Shown: one piece after another, positions 35,393 to 45,469 of the stretch
Layout: every line of letters starts with the position of its first letter
How positions within the stretch are numbered: position 1 is the stretch's first letter
Notes under the pieces: generated by a model
Told to the model about the DNA's origin: nothing
Database searches by the model: none
The model's input: only the letters and a program-made list of their open reading frames with translations
Made by a program: the position numbers and the translations under genes
DNA from: Eubacteriaceae bacterium
GTDB lineage: Bacteria > Bacillota > Clostridia > Eubacteriales > Anaerofustaceae
DNA: 60,342 nt
NCBI GenBank assembly: GCA_009782875.1
Contig: WRIE01000011.1
Span: forward strand, 1-60,342
Direction: 5' to 3'

Positions 35393-36025
35393 CTAGTCCC
35401 GATCTGTTATTTCATACATCAAAGCATTGACTATCGCGGCCGCCACATTGCTTCCGCCTTTTCTCCCCCTTGCCACAATATGGGGCGCCTTAAGCGATAA
35501 AACCAGCTCTTTTGACTCGACGACATTCACGAAACCTACCGGCACGGCGATAACCAATGCAGGATCGAGCACGCCTGCCTCAACTAATTCGCAAATCCTT
35601 ATCAGGGCAGTGGGAGCGTTGCCCACTGCAAACACCAGCGGGCCTGCAACTGTCCTTGCTGCATAATCCACTGCCTCTCTTGATCTTGTATGGCCGCTTT
35701 CTTTTGCGATTTGGGCTACTTCAGGGGAGTCTACAAAACAGAGGACTTCGCATCCAAGTTTGGCAGCGGCCCTTTTGTTTATCCCTGAGCTCCCCATTTG
35801 GGTGTCAGTGATGATAGCCGCGCCGTTTCTGAGGGTGTTTTGGGCTGACGCCACTACCCCTTCAGAAAAAAAAAGGTTGTCCGCATAGTCAAAATCAGCT
35901 GATGTATGTATAACCCTCTTGAGGATATTAGCGTTCTCTTTTTTGAATTCCTTTCCCTCCAGCTCGGACGATATAATTTCGAAGCTACGGTTTTCGATCT
36001 CCATCGGATTTGTGATCATGTCCAC
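35393..36025 (-). CDS. cbiC: Cobalt-precorrin-8 methylmutase
   Basis: A 210-residue protein with the catalytic His in R-V-I-H-T-S-A-D-F-D-Y and the blocks T-D-T-Q-M and G-N-A-P-T-A-L, all typical for CbiC/CobH. It moves the C11 methyl to C12, giving cobyrinate. The GTG start at 36025 (AGGAG at good spacing) overlaps cbiA; ATG 36019 is the alternative. Confidence 0.93.
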   Translation of the reverse strand: MDMITNPMEIENRSFEIISSELEGKEFKKENANILKRVIHTSADFDYADNLFFSEGVVASAQNTLRNGAAIITDTQMGSSGINKRAAAKLGCEVLCFVDSPEVAQIAKESGHTRSREAVDYAARTVAGPLVFAVGNAPTALIRICELVEAGVLDPALVIAVPVGFVNVVESKELVLSLKAPHIVARGRKGGSNVAAAIVNALMYEITDRD

Positions 36026-37389
36026 TGCGCTTTGCTCCTAGTCTTATTGTATTCAAAACATAGATTTATAAAATTCTCTGCAAAAACCTTGTTGCCCCAA
36101 AAATGAAGATGCTGGTTGCCTGCGAAGACAGATCCTTGGGAGCGGACCGCGCTAAAAGTATTGCCGTTATGCTTGGTTACGATAAAACAATCGCCATCAT
36201 AAAAGCACTCTGCATAGGTGAAAAAATGCGCATTTATCGACTCTCCGGCTTTGCAAAGCAGGTTGTCGCGGGCTGCCTCCATTCTGCCGTATCCGAAGTT
36301 TTGCAGCTGCTTGCCCATACGGGAGCTGCCTTCGAGAACCCCTGCCATGCTGTATTGCCCGCCTGGCATGTCTTCAAGGCTTTCAAGCAGATACCTATAT
36401 CCGCCACATTCCGCATAGATTGGAATACCTGCATCAGCAGCGGTTTTTATGCTGTTTCTCATTGGAACATTCGCTTCAAGCTCCTTTCCGTACAGCTCTG
36501 GGTATCCGCCCCAAAAAACCACTCCGTCCGCATCAGCCGGCAGGGCGCTATCATGGATAGGGGAGAAAAAGCGGATATTTGCCCCTAGAGTTTCAAATAG
36601 CTCATGGTTGTCTTCATACCAGAAGGAGAAAGCCTCATCGCTTGACACATAAAGGTTGATATTGCCTTTTCTTGCAGGTTGCATGATAGGTCTTTCGGGG
36701 GCGTCCAAAGGAGGGGCTTGGCTAGCTATTTCCATTAGTGCCCCAATATCAACATGATTTTTAAAGTTCTCAGCCAGCAATGCGATTTTTTCTTTCAAGT
36801 CTTCAATCTCGCTTGGTTGGAACAGCCCCAAGTGCCTGGATTCGATGCTTGCCCCAGCCACTTTTGGCATATAGCCAACGACTTTGATGCCTATCCTCTC
36901 TTCTATCAGGTCTTTGTAAAAGCGGTACATGCCTTCTGTCACATTGTTCAACAGCACAGCCTTGATGTTGTTCGCCTCAAAATCCAAAAATCCCTTTATC
37001 AGCGCGCATACAGACAACGCTTCGCCTTTGGGGTTGGCAATGAGGACCACTGGGGTGTTTGTAGCCAGTGACACGTGGTTGCTTGAAGCGTAGCTGGTGT
37101 TTCCCATTCCGTCATAAAGGCCCATGACACCCTCGATGACAGATATTTTCCCCTCTGTGTTTGTTGCAAGACTCCTTGCCACCCCTTCTTCACCCATGAG
37201 GTATATATCCAAGTTGCGGGTGGCGACGCCAGCGGCTTGTGTATGGAACATCGGGTCGACATAATCAGGGCCGCATTTGAAAGCTGCCGCTTCTTCTCCC
37301 ATTGAAACAAGCGCAGCCAAAAAAGCGCTTGTCAATGTTGTTTTGCCGCTGCCGCTTCCAGTGGCGGCAAACATAATCCGTTTACCCAT
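36016..37389 (-). CDS. cbiA: Cobyrinate a,c-diamide synthase
   Basis: A 457-residue enzyme. The N-terminal ATP-binding domain starts R-I-M-F-A-A-T-G-S-G-S-G-K-T-T; the C-terminal glutamine amidotransferase domain has its Cys in Y-A-E-C-G-G. It amidates cobyrinate at a and c with glutamine. The ATG at 37389 overlaps the cbiET stop by 8 bases (ATGGGTAA). Confidence 0.93.
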   Translation of the reverse strand: MGKRIMFAATGSGSGKTTLTSAFLAALVSMGEEAAAFKCGPDYVDPMFHTQAAGVATRNLDIYLMGEEGVARSLATNTEGKISVIEGVMGLYDGMGNTSYASSNHVSLATNTPVVLIANPKGEALSVCALIKGFLDFEANNIKAVLLNNVTEGMYRFYKDLIEERIGIKVVGYMPKVAGASIESRHLGLFQPSEIEDLKEKIALLAENFKNHVDIGALMEIASQAPPLDAPERPIMQPARKGNINLYVSSDEAFSFWYEDNHELFETLGANIRFFSPIHDSALPADADGVVFWGGYPELYGKELEANVPMRNSIKTAADAGIPIYAECGGYRYLLESLEDMPGGQYSMAGVLEGSSRMGKQLQNFGYGRMEAARDNLLCKAGESINAHFFTYAECFYDGDCFIVTKHNGNTFSAVRSQGSVFAGNQHLHFWGNKVFAENFINLCFEYNKTRSKAQWT

Positions 37390-38545
37390 TTGTGCCACAT
37401 CCATTTCCAGTTATTATATATACAGGGTTCTGGGCCATCATCAAATCATAGCTGCCAACCCTCTTTGATTTTGCGGTGTTTACACAGACGATGTCGATAT
37501 CTTGGAGCCTAAAGCGCCCAAAAATTTCAACTACTTGGGCAAGTGTCTGCAGTGTGATGGCGTTTGCTACAATCCTTGCAGTTTTGTTCGCTGACAATAT
37601 AGAGCTAATTATGCCTTCCATGTTCCCTGAGCTGCCACCGATAAAAACTTTGTCTGGCGCTGACAAGCCAGCTAGAGCCCCTGGGGCTTGCCCATACACG
37701 ACTTGCATGTTAAACGCCCCATGTTTTGCCGCATTCTCTTTTACCAACTTGCAAGCGCCCTCGTTAGCCTCGATGGCATACACATAGCCCGAGTAAGCAG
37801 CCCTAGCCATCTCCACTGCCACAGAGCCTGTCCCTGCGCCAATGTCATATAGTGTGTCATTTGGGCTTATCCCCAGTTTTGCCACAGACAGCCAGCGGAT
37901 TTCCTCTTTCGTCATTGGGGTTTTTGAGCGTGTGAAATCACTGTCTTTTAGTGGCAGCCTGTCCTCTATTGCGCCAGGGTTTTGGATGTACATAACTGAC
38001 AAGTTGTCAAAAACTAAATTTTTCAGCTCTTTTGCGCTGCCTGATGTAATCTTTTCTTCTGGAAAAGAGAGCCTTTCGCCTACGGTGATTATGGCATGTC
38101 CCAAGCCATGGCTATCAAGGGAAGCGCAAACGCTCTGGACAGTGTTGGCGCCTCCAACAAGCGCAAAGACCTCTTTGTTGTAGGCAGCTTTGGCTACGAT
38201 GTTCGCATCCCTTCCATGGAGGCTTGCAAAAACCGCATTTTCATACGTTGCCTTGATTTTTGCGCAAAAGTATTGGACAGAGCTGATCCCAGGGATTAGT
38301 TGGATGTCATACAAGCCTCCAAGATCCATTACAAAGGTTTTTGCCACACTGTAAAAACCAGTGTCTCCGCTGGCGAGCACTGTGGTGTCCTCAAAAGGAG
38401 GCTCTTTAAGCGCGGCAAGCAAATCCCCCAATGGCAGCTCCCGGGTGTTGTAGACTTTCTGGGATGCCTTGATGGAAGACGATGCCATTCCAGTAAGCAA
38501 AGACTCGTCTCCCGGGCCATTTCCAACTACAATGAGTTTTGGCAT
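37382..38545 (-). CDS. cbiET: Cobalt-precorrin-7/8 methyltransferase-decarboxylase, CbiE-CbiT fusion
   Basis: A 387-residue fusion. Residues 1-200 are a CbiE tetrapyrrole methylase (G-N-G-P-G-D-E-S-L-L-T and A-S-G-D-T-G-F-Y-S). The rest is CbiT (L-Y-D-I-G-A-G-T-G-S-V-A-V-E for SAM binding). Together they methylate C5 and C15 and decarboxylate the acetate side chain. Such fusions are also known as CobL. Confidence 0.93.
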   Translation of the reverse strand: MPKLIVVGNGPGDESLLTGMASSSIKASQKVYNTRELPLGDLLAALKEPPFEDTTVLASGDTGFYSVAKTFVMDLGGLYDIQLIPGISSVQYFCAKIKATYENAVFASLHGRDANIVAKAAYNKEVFALVGGANTVQSVCASLDSHGLGHAIITVGERLSFPEEKITSGSAKELKNLVFDNLSVMYIQNPGAIEDRLPLKDSDFTRSKTPMTKEEIRWLSVAKLGISPNDTLYDIGAGTGSVAVEMARAAYSGYVYAIEANEGACKLVKENAAKHGAFNMQVVYGQAPGALAGLSAPDKVFIGGSSGNMEGIISSILSANKTARIVANAITLQTLAQVVEIFGRFRLQDIDIVCVNTAKSKRVGSYDLMMAQNPVYIITGNGCGTNG

Positions 38546-38551
38546 ATGCCC

Positions 38552-38908
38552 CTAGTCCTTTATCCGCTCCACGATAATATCGGCAATCCTCTCGTCAATG
38601 CCCAAAGTGCCCGTCAATTCGTATTTGATGTTTGGATGCCCCACAGAGCACTCTGCAAGGATTTTGGGGATGTCTTGTTGCAAGTGGATGCCCATGAACA
38701 GAAAATAGGGGACGACCTTTAATTGGGTGACCCCATGGGCATCCATTGTCTCAAACCCCTTCGCAACAGTTCGATCAGAGAATTCCATAAAAGCGCATTC
38801 AATGATCGTGTCTGGCGTTTTTTCCTTTACAATAGTTAATACTTGGTCTAGAGTGTCTTCTGTTTCTGTTGCCCTGCTTCCGTGGGCCAATACTAATACG
38901 CCTTTCAT
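38552..38908 (-). CDS. cbiX: Sirohydrochlorin cobaltochelatase, short CbiX type
   Basis: A 118-residue single-domain chelatase. The catalytic His is in L-A-H-G-S-R and a second in M-G-I-H-L-Q-Q-D-I. The length is that of the small CbiX form that works as a homodimer. It inserts Co2+ in sirohydrochlorin, committing the intermediate to the anaerobic pathway. It overlaps hemL by 4 bases. Confidence 0.9.
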   Translation of the reverse strand: MKGVLVLAHGSRATETEDTLDQVLTIVKEKTPDTIIECAFMEFSDRTVAKGFETMDAHGVTQLKVVPYFLFMGIHLQQDIPKILAECSVGHPNIKYELTGTLGIDERIADIIVERIKD

Positions 38909-40200
38909 TGTAGCGCTCCTTCTTCTTTTAGCTTTTTTAGTGCATTTCTAGCTGCTTGCAGTGTTGCATCAATATCGTCTTGGGAATGGGCAAAGCTGAC
39001 AAACATTGCCTCAAACTGTGAAGGAGCCAAGTAGACACCTTCTTGGAGCATTTTGGAGAAAAACTGCGCATACAAGCCAGTATCTGCCAGCTTCACCGAG
39101 GCGTAGCTATTTGCAGACTCGATTCCAAAAAAAACGCATGCGAGTGAGCCAATTTGGTTTACACAAACTTCCAGGCCGAATTTTTTGGTGATTTCTCTTA
39201 GCCCTTCTGCCAATGCCCCCCCAAGCTGGCCTATAGAATTGTATACATCGCCGTTTTCCAAAGCCTCTAGTTGGGCAATGCCCGCAGCCATGGCTACAGG
39301 GTTGCCGGAGAGGGTGCCTGCTTGGTATACAGGGCCCAAAGGGGAGATTAGCTCCATGATTTCACGCTTGCCGCCGTAAGCGCCAACCGGCATGCCGCCG
39401 CCGATAATTTTGCCGTATGTTGCCAAATCGGCTTTGACATTAAAGTATTCTTGGGCTCCCCCTTTGGCCAGCCTGAAACCTGTGATGACTTCATCGAACA
39501 CCAGCAGCGCCCCATATTTGTCACAAAGAGCCCGAAGGCCTGCAAGATAGCCTTCATCTGGCAAAACAATTCCCATGTTGGCTGCCACAGGCTCTATGAT
39601 GGCACAAGCGACACTGTACTTTTGCATCAAGGCTTCGACTGCCCCAAGATCGTTGTAAGGGGCGACTAGGGTGTCGGCAGCGACATTCATGCCCACCCCT
39701 AGGCTGTCTGCTTGGCCGGTGGTAAGGGCGCCGGAGCCTGCTTTCACCAACATGCTGTCCACATGGCCATGGTAGTTGCCTTCAAATTTAATTATTTTGT
39801 CTCTTTTTGTGTATGCCCTCGCCAGCCGCAACGCGCTCATGACTGCTTCTGTGCCTGAGTTGACCATGCGTACCATGTCGATGCCGGTGAACTGCGTGAT
39901 TTTGTCTGCCAACAAGACTTCAGCCTCTGTGGGCGCCCCAAAACTCAAGCCGTTTTGGGCTGCTTTGATGACAGCCTCCCTTATTGCATCGTTGTTATGC
40001 CCCAAGACCATAGGTCCCCATGATCCGACGTAATCTATGTAGCTGTTTCCATCAACGTCTTCCACCCGGCATCCACTTGCTTTGCTTATAAACAACGGGT
40101 TTCCCCCGACGGCCTTGAATGCCCGGACTGGGCTATTGACGCCGCCGGGGATCATAAGCTGGGCTTTTTCAAAAAGAGACTTTGATTTTTCGTTTGCCAT
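38905..40200 (-). CDS. hemL: Glutamate-1-semialdehyde 2,1-aminomutase
   Basis: A 431-residue class III aminotransferase-type enzyme starting M-A-N-E-K-S. It has P-G-G-V-N-S-P-V-R-A-F, D-E-V-I-T-G-F-R, and the PLP lysine in T-Y-G-K-I-I-G-G-G. It makes 5-aminolevulinate from glutamate semialdehyde. The ATG at 40200 shares its A with the hemB stop (TGATG). Confidence 0.96.
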   Translation of the reverse strand: MANEKSKSLFEKAQLMIPGGVNSPVRAFKAVGGNPLFISKASGCRVEDVDGNSYIDYVGSWGPMVLGHNNDAIREAVIKAAQNGLSFGAPTEAEVLLADKITQFTGIDMVRMVNSGTEAVMSALRLARAYTKRDKIIKFEGNYHGHVDSMLVKAGSGALTTGQADSLGVGMNVAADTLVAPYNDLGAVEALMQKYSVACAIIEPVAANMGIVLPDEGYLAGLRALCDKYGALLVFDEVITGFRLAKGGAQEYFNVKADLATYGKIIGGGMPVGAYGGKREIMELISPLGPVYQAGTLSGNPVAMAAGIAQLEALENGDVYNSIGQLGGALAEGLREITKKFGLEVCVNQIGSLACVFFGIESANSYASVKLADTGLYAQFFSKMLQEGVYLAPSQFEAMFVSFAHSQDDIDATLQAARNALKKLKEEGALQ

Positions 40201-41180
40201 CAACCAATGTCCCCATGCTTTATAGCCCGCGCCAGCTCTTGGGCGTAATAGGTTATCAAGATGTCTGCCCCAGCCCTGAAGACTGCAATTGCGCTTTCGC
40301 ACATTATGGCGTGTTCGTTGATCAAATCTGCAGCGGCAGCCGCTTTCACCATGGCATATTCGCCGCTGACGGCATATGCCGCGATAGGGATGTCAACCTC
40401 TGGCCTAGCTAGAGAAATGATATCCAAGCAAGAAAGCGCGGGCTTGATGATAATTGAATCAGCGCCTTCCATGATATCGATTGATATCCGTTTTAGAGCT
40501 TCCCTGCTGTTGTGGTAATCCATCTGGTAAGACTTCCTGTCCCCAAATTGGGGGGCTGAGCCAGCAGCATCCCTGAATGGACCATAGAACGCGGATGCGT
40601 ACTTTGCGCTGTAGCTCATAATAGGCACATTCGCCCATCCGCTTGTGTCAAGGCCTGCCCGCATGGCGGCGACTGTCCCATCCATCATGCCTGAGGGGGC
40701 GACCATGTCTGCCCCAGCTTCTGCATGTGACACTGCTGTTTTTGCCAGAAGGGGCAATGTGCTGTCGTTGTCCACATCCTCATCCACGATCAAGCCGCAA
40801 TGGCCGTGGGATGTGTACTCGCAAAGGCATACATCTGTGATTAGATATGCGCTTTTGCCGAATTGCTGTTTGATGCTCCTCAAAGCTTGTTGGACAACAC
40901 CATCGTCGCTGTATGCCCCAAGGCCGGCTTCGTCTTTGTGCTCTGGTATGCCAAAGAGCAAGAACGAGTTGACTCCTGCCTCCAATGCTGCTCCTACCCC
41001 GGCAGCGATTGTGTCAGGGCTATATCTGGTTTGGCCTTCCATCGAAGGGAGGGGCTCGATGACGCCTTTGCCCTCCCTGACAAACATGGGGTAGACCAAA
41101 GCGTCGGCAGACACCCTGGTTTCCCGCGACATCCGCCTTAAGAGGTCGCTTGAGCGAAGCCTTCTTGTCCTGATTTCCAT
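40200..41180 (-). CDS. hemB: Porphobilinogen synthase
   Basis: A 326-residue enzyme. The metal loop reads D-V-C-L-C-E-Y-T-S-H-G-H-C-G, with three cysteines of the zinc-dependent type. The Schiff-base lysines are in S-A-K-Y-A-S and I-I-K-P. It joins two 5-aminolevulinates. AAGGAG lies 8 bases before ATG 41180, and the start is inside the end of cobA-hemD. Confidence 0.96.
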   Translation of the reverse strand: MEIRTRRLRSSDLLRRMSRETRVSADALVYPMFVREGKGVIEPLPSMEGQTRYSPDTIAAGVGAALEAGVNSFLLFGIPEHKDEAGLGAYSDDGVVQQALRSIKQQFGKSAYLITDVCLCEYTSHGHCGLIVDEDVDNDSTLPLLAKTAVSHAEAGADMVAPSGMMDGTVAAMRAGLDTSGWANVPIMSYSAKYASAFYGPFRDAAGSAPQFGDRKSYQMDYHNSREALKRISIDIMEGADSIIIKPALSCLDIISLARPEVDIPIAAYAVSGEYAMVKAAAAADLINEHAIMCESAIAVFRAGADILITYYAQELARAIKHGDIG

Positions 41181-42640
41181 ACACACAACTCCTTAATTTT
41201 TTCTGCCACGCCCTCAATTGTGGCCTCATCGCTGAGAATTGCATTTATGCCATATGAGCGCGCCTTTGCAGCTGTCGACTCCCCGATGCAAACTGCGTCA
41301 AGGCTAGCCAAATCGACGCCTGCCGCATTTTGGGCGAACCAATCGACTGCTGAAGATGAGGTAAATGCCGCATAGTCGATCGCTCCGATATCAGCATCCC
41401 CGCCGCTATAGGCTTTTTCGTAAATTGGGATATCGTCAAACTCAACGCCATGGGCAGCCAAGATGCCGGGCAAATCGCTTCCTGCGTCTTTAGCCCTTGC
41501 GAGCAGCACCTTCTCCCCTGGTTTTGCCAGTCCTGATAGGCCCTTGCCCAAAGCGGCGCCATTAAACACGCTGGGGCAATAGTCGGCGAACAAACCCCAT
41601 TTTTCAACTGCCTTTTCAGTCTGTGAGCCAACGCAAGCGACTTTCAAGTGGGCAAGGGTCCTTATGTCGATTCTGCGCTGGGCTAATGACTCGAAAAATG
41701 TATCGACCCCCGTTGCGCTGGTGAACGCTACCCAAGAGTAGCTATTGATGCCTGCAAACGCTCTATCCAGCCCATTAGGATTTGGCGCAAATCTGGCCGG
41801 TGCAAGCTCGATGGTTTCGCATCCGAGCTCTTTGAGCCGCAGTGCCAATTTTGAAGCGCCAGGGGTTGCCCTTCCAACCGCTACCCGCTTGCCAAATAAT
41901 GGCCTTTTGCTAAACCAGTCGTAGCGCCCGGACAACGAGCTCACCTCGCCGACGATTATCAACGCAGGGGAGGCGATGTTATGCGATGCGGCTAAAGAAG
42001 GCAGAGTGGACAGTGTGCCTTCCACCTTGCGCTGCTTCGGGGTTGTGGCGTTTTCCACTACAGCAGCTGGCCTGCCAGGATCCATCCCTGCTTTTAAGCA
42101 ACCGTCACATATGGAAGCCAATGCCCCGACACCCATTAAAAACACCAAAGTGCCTTTGGCCCCTGCAAGGGCGCTATAATCGATATTTGTAGGCTCGTTG
42201 TTTTTCCCGTGGCCGGTTACCACATGGAATGAGGAGGCATAGTTCCTGTGTGTCACAGGTATGCCCGCATATGCCGGCCCCGCAATTGCAGAAGTGATGC
42301 CGGGCACAACCTCAAATGGCACGTTGTGCTCGATTAAAAGCTCAAGTTCCTCGCCCCCACGCCCAAAAACGTAAGGATCCCCGCCTTTGAGCCTGACAAC
42401 GTTAAGCCCTTGAAGCCCCCTGTCCAATAAAAGCCGGTTAATCTCGTCCTGGGGAACAGGATGGTTTCCCGCGTTTTTTCCCACATTTATTAGCTCAGCT
42501 TCCCTGGGCATCAATGCCAAGATATCCTCTCCCACAAAACGGTCGTACAAAACGACATCAGCGTTTTTTACAGCCTCATATCCTTTCAAGGTCAACAAGC
42601 CCAAGTCCCCCGGGCCTGCCCCAACCAAAACTACTGCCAT
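41138..42640 (-). CDS. cobA-hemD: Uroporphyrinogen-III methyltransferase/synthase fusion
   Basis: A 500-residue fusion. Residues 1-245 are SUMT ([11 protein letters not shown] and [14 protein letters not shown]). Residues 250-500 are uroporphyrinogen-III synthase (HemD), less conserved, with V-A-F-T-S-A-T-G-V. It makes uroporphyrinogen III and methylates it at C2 and C7 to precorrin-2. CobA-HemD fusions are common in Firmicutes. Confidence 0.94.
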   Translation of the reverse strand: MAVVLVGAGPGDLGLLTLKGYEAVKNADVVLYDRFVGEDILALMPREAELINVGKNAGNHPVPQDEINRLLLDRGLQGLNVVRLKGGDPYVFGRGGEELELLIEHNVPFEVVPGITSAIAGPAYAGIPVTHRNYASSFHVVTGHGKNNEPTNIDYSALAGAKGTLVFLMGVGALASICDGCLKAGMDPGRPAAVVENATTPKQRKVEGTLSTLPSLAASHNIASPALIIVGEVSSLSGRYDWFSKRPLFGKRVAVGRATPGASKLALRLKELGCETIELAPARFAPNPNGLDRAFAGINSYSWVAFTSATGVDTFFESLAQRRIDIRTLAHLKVACVGSQTEKAVEKWGLFADYCPSVFNGAALGKGLSGLAKPGEKVLLARAKDAGSDLPGILAAHGVEFDDIPIYEKAYSGGDADIGAIDYAAFTSSSAVDWFAQNAAGVDLASLDAVCIGESTAAKARSYGINAILSDEATIEGVAEKIKELCVWKSGQEGFAQATS

Positions 42641-43524
42641 TATCCTTTCAGCCTCCCTGCCAATTCTTTTGCAAGCCCATCCCCCAAAAATTGCGCCCGC
42701 GACGAGTCTCCGGCAACTTTCGCCTTTGCCAAGCTGCCATCAGCATCCACTACCATGCCTGATAGCAACAGCTCGTCGCCATTTAATTGCCCATAAACAG
42801 CCACAGGCGATGAGCATCCCCCAGAGAGGGCAGTTAAAAACTGGCGCTCAGCCAAAGACACAATTTGGGAGGAATGGGAATGGAAAGCGTCCAAGTATGG
42901 ATGCTCTTCGCCAGACCTGCCTTGGACCGCCAAAATTCCTTGGGAGCCAGAGGGGATCATTTCCTCCGGTGTAAACACTTTTGAAATCCGATCCTGCAAG
43001 CCAAGGCGCGCAAGGCCTGCTTGGGCGAGTATCAAGGCGCAAAATTCCCCGCTGTCAAGTTTTTTAAGCCTTGTTTGAACATTGCCCCTGACTGGGGCAA
43101 TGCTATATCCTTCATATAGTTGCTCAAATTGGACTTTTCTCCTGATGCTCGCTGACCCCACCGGTTTGGACTTGTCCAACTTGCTGGACCCTTTAGGCAG
43201 CACTAGGGCGTCAAAAGGCGCCTCGCGCTCTGAGAGGGCCACTATGGGCAAGCCGGGGGTCTGCTCATAAGGCATGTCTTTGTAGCTATGCACAGCAAGG
43301 TCAATAGCGCCATCGAGGAGGGCTTGCTCGATTTCTTTGATAAACAGACCTTTTCCGCCGATGGCATCCAAGGTTTTGTCAAGAATCCTGTCCCCAGTGG
43401 TTTTTATTGTCACAAGCTCAAAAGTGATTTGCGGGTATTTTGAGCTTATGGCCGCCATGGCTATATTTGCTTGGACCACAGCCAGCTGGCTTTCCCTGCT
43501 TCCAATACGTATATGCTTTTTCAT
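42640..43524 (-). CDS. hemC: Hydroxymethylbilane synthase
   Basis: A 294-residue enzyme starting K-K-H-I-R-I-G-S-R-E-S-Q-L-A. The cofactor-bearing Cys is in L-S-G-G-C-S-S-P-V. It links four porphobilinogens. ATG 43524 overlaps the upstream stop (ATGA), showing coupling. Confidence 0.96.
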   Translation of the reverse strand: MKKHIRIGSRESQLAVVQANIAMAAISSKYPQITFELVTIKTTGDRILDKTLDAIGGKGLFIKEIEQALLDGAIDLAVHSYKDMPYEQTPGLPIVALSEREAPFDALVLPKGSSKLDKSKPVGSASIRRKVQFEQLYEGYSIAPVRGNVQTRLKKLDSGEFCALILAQAGLARLGLQDRISKVFTPEEMIPSGSQGILAVQGRSGEEHPYLDAFHSHSSQIVSLAERQFLTALSGGCSSPVAVYGQLNGDELLLSGMVVDADGSLAKAKVAGDSSRAQFLGDGLAKELAGRLKG

Positions 43525-44744
43525 ATGCCCATGCAACCTCTAATTGTTTTTGCCATTTCCCTGACACCTGCATGGTCGCCCGCTTTTGAAACGACGCCTG
43601 CGATAAAAGCGCCGTCCTCGGCAATGGCGGGGAAATAAAACGTGCATTCTTCGCGGCAGTCAGCAACAGACACAGGTATGCCCATTGATTTGGCTTCAAG
43701 CATCACATTATGGTTGGCTTGCCTGTCATTTGTCGCTGCAAGCGCTATAAACGGCTTGTATGCGGCAATGTCGCCATAGCAATACTCTCTTGCCACAAGC
43801 TGGATATCTCCCTGCTCTGCAGCTTGCTGGACTTTGGCGGTTGCCTCGGGCGATACAACCAGGACTTTTGCCCCAAAGCTGACCAAGGTTTTTATGCGCC
43901 GCTCTGCTATTTCCCCAGCACCGGCAACCAAGGCTTTTTTGCCAGCCAAATCCACAAACAATGGGAAGAACCTGCTGTTTTTTTCCATTGCTTTTTTGCT
44001 GGTGTCGAAGAGGTCAAGCAATTCTTCAAGCAAGTATCCTTTTTCAGCAGGGGTAGGGCGGGAGATGGCGATAGTTGCCGCCCCAACTGATTCCGCTGCA
44101 GAGACTTTCTCGGCAAAACCTCCTGCGTTTCCGGATTCTTTCGTGACTAGGAATTTTGCTTGGACCATTTTTAGCATCGCCCTGTTAATATCCTCACTAA
44201 ACGGCCCTTGCATACAAATCAGGTTTGACTGCTTGTAGCCTAAAGCCATAGCTTTATGTATAGAATCCGCCATTGGCAGCAAACGGACATAAAAACGATC
44301 AGCAAAGCTTTTTATATGGGTAAATGCCTCCAACTGGCTAGATCCGATTGCAAGCAATGCTTTTCCATCACTTTTCTCCAAGATTTCAGCAGCGGCTATA
44401 GCGTCTGGCACAAAAGCCACACCTGCTGCTGCGTCACCATCAGGCCGCCGCAACCTGATATACTTAGAGCTGGAGGCTCTGCATGCCAGCTGGATGTTTT
44501 GCGTGGCGTCCAATGCGTATGGATGGGTGGCGTCAACTACAAAGTCATAATCCCCATCTCCAATAAGCTTTGACATGCCTTCCACATCAAGCTTGCCTGA
44601 CACGACGCCAACACTCCCGTTTTCCTCTGCCAGGCTCTTTCCAAAATCCGTAGCCACTGACAATGTCACGCTGTGGCCGCCTCTGCCCAAAGAGTCTGAC
44701 AAAACGCGGCTTTCGCTGGTGCCGCCAAAAACCAGGAATTTCAT
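43521..44744 (-). CDS. cbiJ-sirC: Precorrin-6A reductase fused to precorrin-2 dehydrogenase
   Basis: A 407-residue fusion. Residues 1 to about 250 are CbiJ (F-G-G-T-S-E-S-R-V-L near the start, D-A-T-H-P-Y-A, and T-K-E-S-G-N-A-G-G-F). From about 258 a second NAD-binding unit begins (L-F-V-D-L-A-G-K-K-A-L-V-A-G-A-G-E-I-A-E-R-R), the N-terminal domain type of Met8/CysG/SirC. So one polypeptide covers an early step (precorrin-2 to sirohydrochlorin) and a late reduction. No chelatase domain follows. Confidence 0.9.
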   Translation of the reverse strand: MKFLVFGGTSESRVLSDSLGRGGHSVTLSVATDFGKSLAEENGSVGVVSGKLDVEGMSKLIGDGDYDFVVDATHPYALDATQNIQLACRASSSKYIRLRRPDGDAAAGVAFVPDAIAAAEILEKSDGKALLAIGSSQLEAFTHIKSFADRFYVRLLPMADSIHKAMALGYKQSNLICMQGPFSEDINRAMLKMVQAKFLVTKESGNAGGFAEKVSAAESVGAATIAISRPTPAEKGYLLEELLDLFDTSKKAMEKNSRFFPLFVDLAGKKALVAGAGEIAERRIKTLVSFGAKVLVVSPEATAKVQQAAEQGDIQLVAREYCYGDIAAYKPFIALAATNDRQANHNVMLEAKSMGIPVSVADCREECTFYFPAIAEDGAFIAGVVSKAGDHAGVREMAKTIRGCMGI

Positions 44745-45469
44745 ATCCTATATCCCCTTGCTGTCACGAGCTTCCCTCCAATGACTCTAGTGGCCGAGTT
44801 TCCAATAATCACAGTTGTGAACATGTCCACTTGCGCGCTTGACAGCTCTTCAAGGGTCAAAACCAATGCTTGCGAGTCTTCCCCCCGCAGCGCGTTTCGC
44901 ACATATCCGCATTTTGTGCCGCCGGGTTTGTGGCGCAATGCTATTTGGCAAGCCTTCATTAGATAGTCGCTCCTCTTTTTGCTGGACGGGTTGTAAATGC
45001 ATATTGCCATATCAGCCATGTTGCATAAATCAAGCCTTTTTTCGATTACTTCCCATGGTGTCAGCAAATCTGACAAGCTGATTACCGCAAAGTCGTTAGC
45101 CAAGGGGGAGCCCAAAATCGCTGCTGCTGAAATTGCGGCCGTGATTCCTGGCACTACCTCGACCTCAAGGCTCGGGTGTGCTTCAGCCAGCTCGTAGAGC
45201 AGTGTAGCCATGCCGTATATTCCAGCGTCTCCGCTGGAGACGACACAAACTTTCTTGCCGGAAAGCGCCTCTTGGATGGCTGTTTTGCACCGCTCGTTTT
45301 CACCAGTCATTCCTGTGGCGATCAACTCCTTGCCGCTGGCAAGCTCGCCCATTAGCTTCATGTAGCCTGAATAGCCTACGATACAGTCACAATCGAGGAT
45401 AACTTCCCTTGCTCTTGGAGCCAGGTATTCAGCATCCCCGGGACCAATCCCAACTGCATACAATTTCAT
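44741..45469 (-). CDS. cbiH: Cobalt-precorrin-3B C17-methyltransferase
   Basis: A 242-residue tetrapyrrole methylase: A-V-G-I-G-P-G-D-A-E-Y-L-A, V-S-S-G-D-A-G-I-Y-G-M, V-P-G-I-T-A-A and C-I-Y-N-P-S-S-K-K-R. It methylates C17 with ring contraction. It overlaps cbiJ-sirC by 4 bases. Confidence 0.94.
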   Translation of the reverse strand: MKLYAVGIGPGDAEYLAPRAREVILDCDCIVGYSGYMKLMGELASGKELIATGMTGENERCKTAIQEALSGKKVCVVSSGDAGIYGMATLLYELAEAHPSLEVEVVPGITAAISAAAILGSPLANDFAVISLSDLLTPWEVIEKRLDLCNMADMAICIYNPSSKKRSDYLMKACQIALRHKPGGTKCGYVRNALRGEDSQALVLTLEELSSAQVDMFTTVIIGNSATRVIGGKLVTARGYRI

